Origin: Candidatus Sumerlaeota bacterium
GTDB lineage: Bacteria; Sumerlaeota; Sumerlaeia; MWCT01
Direction of reading: 5' to 3'
Assembly: GCA_026398545.1 (NCBI GenBank)
Contig: JAPLSR010000476.1
Span: 1-6,920 of the forward strand
Length of the DNA stretch: 6,920 nt
Part shown: positions 1-6,846 of the stretch, one piece after another
Numbering within the stretch: position 1 is the first letter of the stretch
Layout: each line of letters opens with the position of its first letter
Notes under the pieces: generated by a model
Databases searched by the model: none
What the model was told of the DNA's origin: nothing
The model's input: only the letters and a program-made list of their open reading frames with translations
Made by a program: the position numbers and the translations under genes

Positions 1-2
1 CC

Positions 3-485
3 GCCCAGGCTTATTATTTCTGTCATGATGCGCCAAAATCAAGCGCCACACTGTGGGAGAACTTTGACCAGCTCTCTGTTTTCCAGAATGTCGCGATGCT
101 TGTTCTGGGAATGGTAAATGCCATTTATGTCTATCACTGGAAAAACCTCCCGCAAGAGGCAAGAAAGATTGTCAAGATTATGAAGGAGGAACTGATTCAG
201 TTTGAAACCGCCTATCAGCGATACAACCTGGCGGAATTTGGCATCACTGAGGTGGAGTGGAAGGACGCCATCAAAAGTGCGGCTGAGGATTCACCCATGA
301 ATGTTGTGGAGCGCGCCACGCGCCGCATTGCCGCGCGGCATCTGCGACCTCTGGGATACCGTCGTGAGTTCTCCCTCGAAGATGAAAACATCCTGTCCAG
401 CGTTGGGCATATCTGGAGTAGCGAGGTTGTAAATACAAATTACAACTGGGAAAATCGCTATTTCTGCGGTCTGAAGGAGGAATAA
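3..485 (+). CDS. C-terminal part of an unrecognised protein (5' end outside window)
   Basis: The reading frame is open from the first bases of the window to a TAA at 483-485, giving at least 160 residues. The start lies upstream; the first internal ATG, at 96, falls within continuous coding sequence and is probably not the true start. Near the left end there is a hydrophobic stretch (VAMLVLGMVNAIYVY, about positions 87-131), borderline for a membrane helix, which could also be a buried helix. The rest is a soluble-looking, helical, charged domain rich in Glu, Arg and Lys, followed by a tail with several Trp, Tyr and Asn residues and ending GLKEE. I do not recognise the family: no catalytic motif, metal-binding cluster or repeat stands out. 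The next gene starts 98 bp downstream on the same strand, so co-transcription is possible. I am confident that this is a real gene end, but its function is unknown. Confidence 0.7.
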   Translation, partial: AQAYYFCHDAPKSSATLWENFDQLSVFQNVAMLVLGMVNAIYVYHWKNLPQEARKIVKIMKEELIQFETAYQRYNLAEFGITEVEWKDAIKSAAEDSPMNVVERATRRIAARHLRPLGYRREFSLEDENILSSVGHIWSSEVVNTNYNWENRYFCGLKEE

Positions 486-583
486 CACACCCAAAACCAC
501 GGATGCCCATGTGGATATGCGGTATTTATTCTTCCACGTGATGATTGGGGTTATTTCCCAGTGAAATCAAACGGTAAGGAATC

Positions 584-1489
584 GTGCCTAAGAAACTTCA
601 CTCCTTTCGCCATCTCCTCGAATATGCGGGTGTTCTCTGCCTGAGAGGGGTCTTTCGTCTCCTCCCCTTCGGAATATCCATGCGGTTTGCCTATCATGCG
701 GCGCCCATATTATCCGCCATTTTCCCCATCCGCAGGAAAATAATTCTGGAAAATCTGCGCACCGCCTTCCCTGAGGCTGATGAGAAAAAACTCTCGTCCC
801 TTGTGAGGGAGACCTACCGGAACTTTTTCCTCCTCATTGTAGAATTCATCAAATATGAACAGAGAGATTTGAATGCCCTCATGACCCAGATAACGGAGAT
901 TGAGGGGGAGGAATATTTCAACGAGGTGGGCGGCTGTGAAAAACCCTTCCTTTTTATCACGGCACATATCGGGAACTGGGAGCTTATGGGTGCATATTTT
1001 GCCGCGCACCATATCCCATTTTCCGTCCTTGCCAGACCCATCCATAATATCCATGTTGAACGCCTTGTGAACAGGATGCGGAAAAGGAAGGGTCTCAATG
1101 TAATCTCCACACAGGATTCCCCCATCAGGGAGGTGCTGGAGACGCTCAAAAGGGGGAAGTGCGTGGCATTTCTCGCCGACCAGGACGCCCGGCGGGCTGG
1201 AATCTTTATAGACTTTTTTGGCAAACCGGCATCCACATTTACAGGTCCCGCCCTCTTTTCATTTAAAACCGGGCTCCCCCTCCTGCCTATCTTTGACATT
1301 CGCACAGGGATTTCCACCCATAAGGTTATTATTTTCCCGCCTATATACCCGTCGCAAAGTGAGGCGGAACGTGAGGCAACCATACACGACATAACGGAAA
1401 AACACACCCGCATCCTTGAAGATATTATCCGCAAATATCCCGGACAGTATTTCTGGTTTCATCGCAGATGGAAGACACATCCCCAGTGA
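584..1489 (+). CDS. LpxL/HtrB-like lysophospholipid acyltransferase (lipid A late acyltransferase family)
   Basis: The 301-residue protein belongs to the bacterial lipid A acyltransferase family (Pfam Lip_A_acyltrans), whose members transfer an acyl chain to a lipid A precursor or similar lipid on the inner face of the inner membrane. The catalytic H(x4)E motif is visible as HIGNWE (H128, E133). Other family landmarks are RPIHN at 151-155, ADQD at 198-201 followed by an FFGKPAS block near 211-217, and the C-terminal P-x-x-YFWFHRRWKT block at 286-298. The hydrophobic, basic N-terminus (about residues 10-50) fits membrane association. Length is normal for the family. The start is GTG: an in-frame TAA at 575-577 rules out anything further upstream, and AAGGA at 576-580 is a ribosome site with a short 3-base spacer. 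The donor (acyl-ACP or another) and the exact acceptor cannot be read from the sequence, so lpxL, lpxM or another symbol is not assigned. The family assignment is secure. Confidence 0.9.
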   Translation: MPKKLHSFRHLLEYAGVLCLRGVFRLLPFGISMRFAYHAAPILSAIFPIRRKIILENLRTAFPEADEKKLSSLVRETYRNFFLLIVEFIKYEQRDLNALMTQITEIEGEEYFNEVGGCEKPFLFITAHIGNWELMGAYFAAHHIPFSVLARPIHNIHVERLVNRMRKRKGLNVISTQDSPIREVLETLKRGKCVAFLADQDARRAGIFIDFFGKPASTFTGPALFSFKTGLPLLPIFDIRTGISTHKVIIFPPIYPSQSEAEREATIHDITEKHTRILEDIIRKYPGQYFWFHRRWKTHPQ

Positions 1490-1587
1490 GCCATACTAAC
1501 CGCAACTTCCCCTGCTAAAAACCATTATTGACAACCGGATTTCAAACCGCACAAGTATTCCCTTTGTTATTATGCGAATCTTCAGAT

Positions 1588-1592
1588 GAAGG
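1588..1592 (+). promoter_or_regulatory. Ribosome binding site that favours the ATG at 1601 for iorA
   Basis: GAAGG lies 8 bases before the ATG at 1601, a normal Shine-Dalgarno spacing. The earlier in-frame ATG at 1586 overlaps this motif and has no clear purine-rich site in front of it. The protein begun at 1601 (MEKAIMSGNEAFARG) also matches the usual short N-terminus of IorA proteins. Confidence 0.55.
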
Positions 1593-1600
1593 TCAGATTT

Positions 1601-3376
1601 ATGGAAAAGGCAATCATGTCGGGAAATGAGGCCTTTGCACGAGGGGCATGGGAGGCGGGTGTCAATGTCGGTGCGGCGTATCCAGGCACACCAAGCACGG
1701 AAATCCTCGAAAATCTTGCGAAATATCCGGATGTTTATTGCCAGTGGTCTCCCAATGAAAAGGTGGCGGTGGAGTTTGCCGCCGGAGCCGCCCTCGCAGG
1801 GGCGCGCTCCATCGCATGCATGAAGCATGTGGGGCTTAACGTAGCCGCAGACCCTCTCATGACTCTCGCCTACATCGGCGTGAAGGGCGGAATGGCGCTC
1901 ATTGTGGCGGACGACCCCGGCATGCACTCCTCCCAGAACGAGCAGGACACACGCCAGTATGCCCGTTTCGCCAAAGTGCCTATCCTTGAACCTTCCGACA
2001 GTGAGGAGGCGAAGGAGTTTGTCGGGCTTGCCTTCAAAATCTCGGAAGAGTTCCGCACACCGGTCATCGTCAGGTCCACCACCCGCATCTCCCATTCAAA
2101 AAGCATAGTCACACTTGGCGAGCGCACGCCCCACAAGGCCGACGGATATGAAAAAAATCCCCAGATATATGTGCCTGTGCCGGTGAATGCGCGCAGGATG
2201 CGCATCGCCCTTGAGGAACGGCTCGGAAAACTCGGCGAGCTTGTCTGCCATCTTGAGCAGAATGTCATCATTGAGGGTTCATCCGAGCTGGGTATTATAA
2301 CCTCCGGCATTGCCTATCAGTATGCGGCGGAGACCTTTCCCGAAGCCTCCTTCTTAAAACTGGGGATGAGTTTTCCATTTCCAGATGAGTTGATTCTGCG
2401 TTTTTCAAAAACGGTGAAGCGTCTCCTTGTGGTTGAGGAGCTGGATAATTTTCTTGAGGAGCATGTGCGGGCTCTGGGGATTTGTGCCGATGGACGCAAA
2501 TATATCCCGGGCATCGGGGAGTTGAACCTTGATATCCTTGAGGAGGCGCGTCGCAAGTTGGAGGGTCGCCCCGAGCCGGAGAAAAAACCGGTGAAGCCGT
2601 CGCCTAAGGTGCCGCCCCGCCCGCCTGTCTTCTGCCCCGGATGCCCACACCGCGGCGTCTTTTTTGAAATCTCAAAACTGAAACCCGTCGTCATTGGCGA
2701 CATCGGATGTTACAGTCTCGCAGTTTTCCCGCCCCTCTCCGCCATGGACATGATTCTCTGCATGGGGGCGGGAATTTCCAGCGCACACGGGGTGCAAAAG
2801 GCGGAAACAGGACAGAAGGTCGTGGGAGTCGTCGGCGATTCCACCTTCTTCCACTCAGGCATCACCGGATTGCTCGACATCGGCTACAACAAAGGCAGGC
2901 TTGTGATTTTTGTATTGGACAACCGCAGCACGGCCATGACGGGGCATCAGGACCACCCCGGCACAGGGCGCACCCTCACGGGACAGCCAACACACGAAGC
3001 CTCCATCGAAGCCTTTGCCCGCGCCTGCGGCATCCGGCGTGTTGTCACTGTCAACCCCTATGACCTCCAGCATCTGCGCAAGGTCATTAAGGAGGAGATG
3101 GAGGCAGATGAGGCATCCGTCATTATCGCACGAGCGCCCTGCATACTTCTTGAGCAATCCCGCCGCCTCGGAGAGCCGGTGAGCATTTGCAGGGATAAGT
3201 GCAAGACATGCGGGGTCTGTCTCAAACTCTCATGTCCGGCGCTGGAGAAACATCAGGTGCCGGATGGGACTTTCACCATAGCTGTGAACCCCGTCCTGTG
3301 CAGGGGATGCGAGCTGTGCATCCAGGTGTGTCCAACCGGCGCAATCAGCAAATCATCAGGTGAGAAAGGTTCATGA
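1601..3376 (+). CDS. iorA: Indolepyruvate:ferredoxin oxidoreductase, alpha subunit
   Basis: With IorB, this enzyme oxidatively decarboxylates indolepyruvate and other aryl-pyruvates with CoA, giving aryl-acetyl-CoA, CO2 and reduced ferredoxin in the cytoplasm, as part of aromatic amino acid breakdown. From the 1601 start it has 591 residues, the usual family size. The N-terminal pyrimidine-type domain carries SGNEAFARG and YPGTPSTEI, and E58 in NEKVAVEFAAG is the likely thiamine-activating Glu. A proline-rich linker (about 325-343) leads to FCPGCPHRG at 344-352. The thiamine diphosphate/Mg site follows: GDS at 413-415 and DNRSTAMTGHQ from 440. The C-terminus is a two-cluster ferredoxin domain with Cys at 534, 537, 540, 545 and at 567, 570, 573, 577, suited to two [4Fe-4S] centres. 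No key residue is missing. The stop overlaps the iorB start. An alternative ATG at 1586 would add five residues. Substrate specificity is inferred from the family; phenylpyruvate or related acids are also possible. Confidence 0.96.
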   Translation: MEKAIMSGNEAFARGAWEAGVNVGAAYPGTPSTEILENLAKYPDVYCQWSPNEKVAVEFAAGAALAGARSIACMKHVGLNVAADPLMTLAYIGVKGGMALIVADDPGMHSSQNEQDTRQYARFAKVPILEPSDSEEAKEFVGLAFKISEEFRTPVIVRSTTRISHSKSIVTLGERTPHKADGYEKNPQIYVPVPVNARRMRIALEERLGKLGELVCHLEQNVIIEGSSELGIITSGIAYQYAAETFPEASFLKLGMSFPFPDELILRFSKTVKRLLVVEELDNFLEEHVRALGICADGRKYIPGIGELNLDILEEARRKLEGRPEPEKKPVKPSPKVPPRPPVFCPGCPHRGVFFEISKLKPVVIGDIGCYSLAVFPPLSAMDMILCMGAGISSAHGVQKAETGQKVVGVVGDSTFFHSGITGLLDIGYNKGRLVIFVLDNRSTAMTGHQDHPGTGRTLTGQPTHEASIEAFARACGIRRVVTVNPYDLQHLRKVIKEEMEADEASVIIARAPCILLEQSRRLGEPVSICRDKCKTCGVCLKLSCPALEKHQVPDGTFTIAVNPVLCRGCELCIQVCPTGAISKSSGEKGS

Positions 3377-3954
3377 CCATGGGAGAGACGACCAACATTG
3401 TCCTTGCGGGAGTTGGCGGACAGGGCATCTTGCTCGCAAGCAGGCTCATCTGCGAGGCGGCGCTCGCCGAAGGTTATGATGTCAAGGCAAATGAGGTTCA
3501 CGGCATGGCTCAGCGGGGCGGAAGCGTCATCGGACAGATACGTTTCGGCAAAAAGGTCTATTCACCGCTTGTGAAATTGCATTCCGTCAATTACCTTCTC
3601 GCCATGGAGATTATAGAGGCGGTGCGATACGCCGATTATCTTGCGCCGGACGGACTCGCCCTCATAAACACACAGCGCATCATACCCACAACGGTAAGCT
3701 CGGGTCAGGCGGATTATCCCGCCGAGCCGGAGATGCTGGTCAAAGAGACATTTGAGCGTTTTCAGGTGGCGGATTGTCTGAAACTGGCGCTGGAGGCTGG
3801 CGATGCACGTTGCACGAACGTAGTCATGGTTGGCTGGCTATCGCGTCATCTTTCCTTCAAAGAAAAAACCTGGCAGGTCGCGCTTGAGCGCAGTGTCAAA
3901 AAGAAATTCCTTGCCATAAATCAAAAGGCATTTGCGCTGGGGCAGGCGTTATAA
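3373..3954 (+). CDS. iorB: Indolepyruvate:ferredoxin oxidoreductase, beta subunit
   Basis: This is the small partner of IorA, with 193 residues, normal for the family. It corresponds to the gamma-type domain of pyruvate:ferredoxin oxidoreductases. The glycine-rich NIVLAGVGGQGILLAS motif (residues 8-23) and the EVHGMAQRGGSVIGQIRFG block (41-59) are diagnostic. The ATG at 3373 overlaps the iorA stop as ATGA, which suggests translational coupling and equal production of the two subunits. A second in-frame ATG at 3379 is also plausible: the AGAAAGG at 3363-3369 is only 3 bases from 3373 but 9 bases from 3379. The choice changes only two residues. The gene ends about 55 bases before a stem-loop shared with the convergent gene. 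Confidence 0.95.
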   Translation: MTMGETTNIVLAGVGGQGILLASRLICEAALAEGYDVKANEVHGMAQRGGSVIGQIRFGKKVYSPLVKLHSVNYLLAMEIIEAVRYADYLAPDGLALINTQRIIPTTVSSGQADYPAEPEMLVKETFERFQVADCLKLALEAGDARCTNVVMVGWLSRHLSFKEKTWQVALERSVKKKFLAINQKAFALGQAL

Positions 3955-4010
3955 TTGTTTAAGTCTTCCCAAATGGGAATTCATCTCCAAATAATACTCG
4001 TCCTGTAAAA

Positions 4011-4041
4011 AAAGAGACCGCTTGATAAAGGCGGTCTCTTT
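4011..4041 (-). terminator. Intrinsic terminator of the minus-strand repeat-protein gene, possibly bidirectional
   Basis: A perfect 11-bp inverted repeat (AAAGAGACCGC at 4011-4021 pairing with GCGGTCTCTTT at 4031-4041) encloses a 9-base loop. Read on the minus strand, the stem runs into seven consecutive T, the classic Rho-independent form, 19 bases after the stop codon of the 880-residue gene. On the plus strand the stem follows iorB by 56 bases, but only TTTGATTGTTGT comes after it, so termination of the ior transcript here should be weaker. Confidence 0.85.
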
Positions 4042-4059
4042 GATTGTTGTGCTCTAAAT

Positions 4060-6702
4060 TTACCTGATAAGCTTCCAGTCTTTAACTTCTGTATTCGGCG
4101 GACCGAAATGTGCCGTCACGGATTTAGGCGCATCCATCGTAATGCTTTCATTGGGATTACTGCTTGTTATAGCGCCTGTCCAGTTGATGAAATGCGGGGA
4201 ACCAACAATTGATGTCGCCTGAAGTGGAACCACCACGCTGGAATCATACCATCCGCCAGTAGCAGGCGTAACACCGCATCCCGATGGTATTGGCGATGGG
4301 TCGGGAATGATTGTCAGCTGATACTGCGTCTTCCAGTTCCATGTGATTGAACTCGTTTCTGTAATTGTAATATCAACTGAAGTTCCACTGCCACTTGCAG
4401 GAACATTGCCCGTCCCTGTCCAGCCTGTGCAGACATACCGAATGCCCGCGCCGCCGCTCACAGGACTCACTACCGAGAGACTTACAAGAGTTCCGCTGGT
4501 GTAATAATTGTCACCGACCGCTGGCGAAGGAGAACCATAAGCCGAGGCAACGGTCAGCGTGTTAACGGTATCAAACTGGGCGAAATTAGAACGTGGCTTT
4601 GCACCAATAAACGGAAAATCGCCCCCAACATAAACTGTTGACCCTGATACATCAACGGCATTGACATCACTAATTGGGTTAGGATCAGGATCCCAGTCAG
4701 TGGCATTACCGGAACTGTCCAGTGCGGCGATGTGATGGCGTGCCTGCCCACCGATATTCGTGAACCAGCCACCAGCATACACAGTGGACCCCGACACCAC
4801 AAGTACATCGACAAGAGAGTCTGAATTCGGGTCCCAAGACGTGGTGGCACATGTCGTCAGGGCATCCAGCGCGGCTATATGATTGCGACTCTGCCCGCCG
4901 ATTGTCGAAAACCATCCTCCTGCATATACTGTTGACCCAGACACCGCAAGGGCAAGAACCTCAAAATCTGGATTCGGATCCCATGATGTTGCGTTGTTAG
5001 TGTTCACTGTTGCATCCAGTGCGGCAAGACGGTTACGGGTCTGCCCGCCAATGTTCATAAAATAGCCACCCACATAAACCGTAGACCCAGACACCGCAAG
5101 GGCAGCAATGAAATTATCTGCGTTTGGATTCCAGGACGTGGCGGCGCCCGTCGTCAAGGAATCCAGCGCGGCAATGTAGTTGCGCGCCTGCCCGCCGATG
5201 TTCGTGAAACCACCCACCGCATACACCGTGGAGCCCGATACTGCAAAGGCGGTGATTATGTCATTTGCATTCGGGTTCCAAGACGTGGCGTTGCCCGAAC
5301 TGTCAAGGGCGGCGATGTAGTTGCGCGCCTGACCGCCGATGGTTGTAAACCCGCCCCCCGCATACACCGTGGACCCCGACACTGCAAGGGCACAAACAAA
5401 GCCGTTTGCATTCGGGTTCCAGGACGTGAGGGCGCCGGAACTGTCCAACGCGGCGATATGGTTTCGTGTCTGCCAGTTGACACCCGTGAAATCTCCACCC
5501 GCATATACCGTAGACCCCGATATCGCGAGAGTAAGAACCGTGTCGTTCGCATACGGGTTCCAGGACGTGGCGTTGTTTGTGTTTACCGTTGCATCCAGCG
5601 CGGCGATGCAACTGCGATTTTGACCACCTATGTTTGTGAAAGAGCCACCGGCATATACTGTGGACCCTGACACCGCAAGAGCACAAACTACAGAATTTGC
5701 ATTCGGGTCCCAGGACGTGGCGTTGCCGGAACTGTCCAGCGCGGCGATGCAGTTGCGATAATGCCCGCCGATGGCTGTGAAACCGCCTCCCGCATACACC
5801 GTGGACCCCGACACCACAAGGGCAAGAACATAATCATCTGCACCAGGGTTCCAAGACGTGGCGTTATTTGTATTCACTGTTGCATCCAGCGCGGCGATGT
5901 GGCCACGAGTATAACCCCCAATTGTAGTGAACTCGCCCCCAGCATACACCGTGGACCCTGACACTGCAAGGGCATAGACAAAATAGTTTGCATTCGGGTC
6001 CCAGGACGTGGCATTGCCGGAACTGTCCAACGCAGCGATAAAGTTACGTATCTGCACACCGATTCTTGTGAAATATCCCCCAGCATATACCGTGGACCCC
6101 GACACCGCAACGGCACAAACTACATTATTTACATCCGGGTTCCATGATGTGGCAACACCCGACGTCAGGGCATCCAGTGCGGCAATGCAGTAACGCGTCT
6201 GCCCGCCGATGCTGCTGAAATTTCCCCCGGCATAAACCGTGGACCCTGATACTGCAAGGGTAAGAACCGAGCCGTTTGAATTCGGGTTCCAGGAGGGATC
6301 TACCGTGCAGTCGGAAAGAATATGCGCAATCCCATTGCGTGTGACGCTCCCTACCTTGGTAAAGGAACCTCCAATAAACCATCCTCCCGAGCCATCCGGA
6401 ACGCACGCATCTATTTCTCTGTTCACCTTGGGAAACGTGGATAGTTTGTTTCCGGTGGTTGTGTCAATTGGCACACCATATCCTATATAAGGGCCAACCT
6501 CTGTGAAATTCCCCCCGATATACACCTTGTCCGTTGTGCTGACAATGGCATTGACCGTTCCGTTGGTCATCCACGTTTCTTCACGTGGTATTGAGCTCAG
6601 TTGAGCAGAGGCAATTTGTGTGGCAATTGCCATCGCCAGAAAACACGCAACGCAGGCAACACAGATTTTCATCTCTCCTGGGACATAATTCTTTTTATTC
6701 AT
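4060..6702 (-). CDS. Secreted repeat protein: 14 DUF5122/delta-60-type beta-propeller modules plus two InlB B-repeat-like domains
   Basis: The 880-residue product has a signal peptide (basic MNKK start, hydrophobic core at about 13-30, likely signal peptidase I site after A31-S32-A33). Residues 43-713 hold 14 tandem modules with consensus SW[ND]PNAN-V-ALAVSGSTVYAGG-FT-IGGQ-RN-IAALD. Modules 1 and 2 are divergent; modules 3-14 keep GSTVY. The pattern of an FT-x-IGG-x-x-R strand and aromatic W-[ND]-P linker matches DUF5122 / delta-60 propellers. Residues 714-792 and 793-866 resemble divergent InlB B-repeat domains (GWTGTG and INWTGAIT, then a V-TAHF end). The tail ends KDWKLIR, with no LPXTG, PEP-CTERM or evident membrane anchor. 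The start at 6702 has AAGGAG 10 bases upstream; an internal ATG (M11) has its AGGAG only 2 bases away. The protein is probably exported; no enzymatic motif is seen, so binding, adhesion or a structural role is inference only. Its orientation and its own terminator separate it from the ior genes. Confidence 0.9.
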   Translation of the reverse strand: MNKKNYVPGEMKICVACVACFLAMAIATQIASAQLSSIPREETWMTNGTVNAIVSTTDKVYIGGNFTEVGPYIGYGVPIDTTTGNKLSTFPKVNREIDACVPDGSGGWFIGGSFTKVGSVTRNGIAHILSDCTVDPSWNPNSNGSVLTLAVSGSTVYAGGNFSSIGGQTRYCIAALDALTSGVATSWNPDVNNVVCAVAVSGSTVYAGGYFTRIGVQIRNFIAALDSSGNATSWDPNANYFVYALAVSGSTVYAGGEFTTIGGYTRGHIAALDATVNTNNATSWNPGADDYVLALVVSGSTVYAGGGFTAIGGHYRNCIAALDSSGNATSWDPNANSVVCALAVSGSTVYAGGSFTNIGGQNRSCIAALDATVNTNNATSWNPYANDTVLTLAISGSTVYAGGDFTGVNWQTRNHIAALDSSGALTSWNPNANGFVCALAVSGSTVYAGGGFTTIGGQARNYIAALDSSGNATSWNPNANDIITAFAVSGSTVYAVGGFTNIGGQARNYIAALDSLTTGAATSWNPNADNFIAALAVSGSTVYVGGYFMNIGGQTRNRLAALDATVNTNNATSWDPNPDFEVLALAVSGSTVYAGGWFSTIGGQSRNHIAALDALTTCATTSWDPNSDSLVDVLVVSGSTVYAGGWFTNIGGQARHHIAALDSSGNATDWDPDPNPISDVNAVDVSGSTVYVGGDFPFIGAKPRSNFAQFDTVNTLTVASAYGSPSPAVGDNYYTSGTLVSLSVVSPVSGGAGIRYVCTGWTGTGNVPASGSGTSVDITITETSSITWNWKTQYQLTIIPDPSPIPSGCGVTPATGGWYDSSVVVPLQATSIVGSPHFINWTGAITSSNPNESITMDAPKSVTAHFGPPNTEVKDWKLIR
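4105..4563 (-). other. Two C-terminal domains resembling divergent InlB B-repeats
   Basis: This segment encodes residues 714-866 of the repeat protein. Each domain has the layout of a hydrophobic first strand (LTVASAYG; YQLTIIPDP), a Gly/Pro/Tyr turn with Y-x-S-G or WYDSS, a V-x-L strand, a [GN]WTG core and an alternating hydrophobic end strand (SVDITI; SVTAHF). Such beta-grasp-like domains are common as C-terminal appendages of surface or secreted proteins. The second copy fits the pattern better than the first, which ends WNWKT in place of the usual V-x-A-x-F. Confidence 0.65.
4564..6576 (-). repeat. Fourteen tandem propeller modules encoded at 141-150 bp period
   Basis: The Gly codon of GSTVY recurs at residues 153, 202, 249, 299, 346, 396, 443, 490, 539, 589, 638 and 687, with spacings of 49, 47, 50, 47, 50, 47, 47, 49, 50, 49 and 49 residues. 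Two divergent modules (YIGGNFTEVG near 61-70 and FIGGSFTKVG near 109-118) precede them. Linker length explains the spacing: DSSGN gives 47, ATVNTNN gives 50, and ALTTG or SLTTG types give 49. DNA of modules 3-14 is alike even at third codon positions around the plus-strand ACCGTGGACCC core, indicating recent expansion or gene conversion. Confidence 0.9.
5518..6099 (-). repeat. Two adjacent 291-bp superunits, each two propeller modules
   Basis: The blocks 5809-6099 and 5518-5808 each encode 97 residues: a 47-residue DSSGN-linker module followed by a 50-residue ATVNTNN-linker module. The strand after the linker also differs by type: VLAL or VLTL follows ATVNTNN, whereas VYAL or VCAL follows the SSG linkers. 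This linked pattern points to duplication of a two-module block rather than of single modules. Confidence 0.7.
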
Positions 6703-6712
6703 GCTCTTATAA

Positions 6713-6718
6713 CTCCTT
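6713..6718 (-). promoter_or_regulatory. Ribosome binding site of the repeat-protein gene
   Basis: On the minus strand AAGGAG lies 10 bases before the ATG at 6702. It supports that start over the ATG of M11 at 6672, which would give a shorter, 23-residue signal peptide but has its AGGAG only 2 bases away. Confidence 0.65.
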
Positions 6719-6777
6719 TTTATGGAAATAATTGAAAATAACTGGCAGGTAATTTTGAAGCGTTAGAAATTTTATCC

Positions 6778-6808
6778 ATCATAAAATACAATATTTGTCA
6801 TACCTCAA
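6778..6808 (-). promoter_or_regulatory. Candidate sigma70-type promoter for the repeat-protein gene
   Basis: On the minus strand TTGAGG (6808-6803) is followed after 19 bases by TATGAT (6783-6778), about 75 bases before the start codon. The -10 is close to consensus, while the -35 is partial and the spacer is longer than the usual 17. The region is AT-rich throughout, so chance matches are likely. Confidence 0.3.
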
Positions 6809-6823
6809 CATGTTAATAAATTT

Positions 6824-6846
6824 GCCGAAGTAAAAAAACATTCGGC
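6824..6846. repeat. Short inverted repeat upstream of the repeat-protein gene
   Basis: GCCGAA (6824-6829) and TTCGGC (6841-6846) form a perfect 6-bp inverted repeat around an 11-base A-rich centre, in otherwise AT-rich non-coding DNA (6703-6920). It lies upstream of the candidate promoter and could be an operator or part of a weak terminator for a gene beyond the right edge. Neither strand has a clean T-run right after it. Apart from this and the promoter candidate I see nothing in the 218-base stretch. Confidence 0.35.

Noticed and set aside
508..540. Inverted repeat CATGTGGA / TCCACGTG between the first two genes
   Set aside because: The 8-bp stem includes a wobble pair, has a 17-base loop and is not followed by a T-run; it is too weak to call a terminator or operator.
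814..1434. Long minus-strand open frame (206 codons) opposite the acyltransferase gene
   Set aside because: It lies entirely opposite a gene with clear family motifs, and its translation is Arg/Ser-rich with no recognisable domain; it is a shadow frame.
1528..1558. Perfect TTGACA (1528-1533) as a -35 box for iorA
   Set aside because: No good -10 box occurs at 16-18 bases; the nearest AT-rich hexamers are too far away or poor matches.
1572..1589. Five-codon frame MRIFR whose stop overlaps the ATG at 1586, a possible leader peptide
   Set aside because: It is too short to distinguish from chance, has no clear ribosome site, and has no attenuator-like stem-loop after it.
1496..2095. Minus-strand open frame (199 codons) opposite the start of iorA
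   Set aside because: The opposite strand is securely iorA, and the translated product looks like an antisense artefact with no coherent domain.
3966..3979. Small hairpin TTCCC-AAAT-GGGAA just after iorB
   Set aside because: It has only 5 bp and no T-run; the strong stem-loop at 4011-4041 is the better terminator.
4564..6576. The regular 141-150 bp repeats as a CRISPR array or other non-coding repeat
   Set aside because: The repeats stay in one open reading frame, the variation respects codons, and both repeat and linker encode a coherent propeller module.
6641..6672. Lipoprotein signal (lipobox) in the Cys-rich leader of the repeat protein
   Set aside because: The cysteines (C14, C17, C20) lie at the start of the hydrophobic core and lack the L-x-x-C lipobox pattern; a standard ASA cleavage site occurs at residues 31-33.
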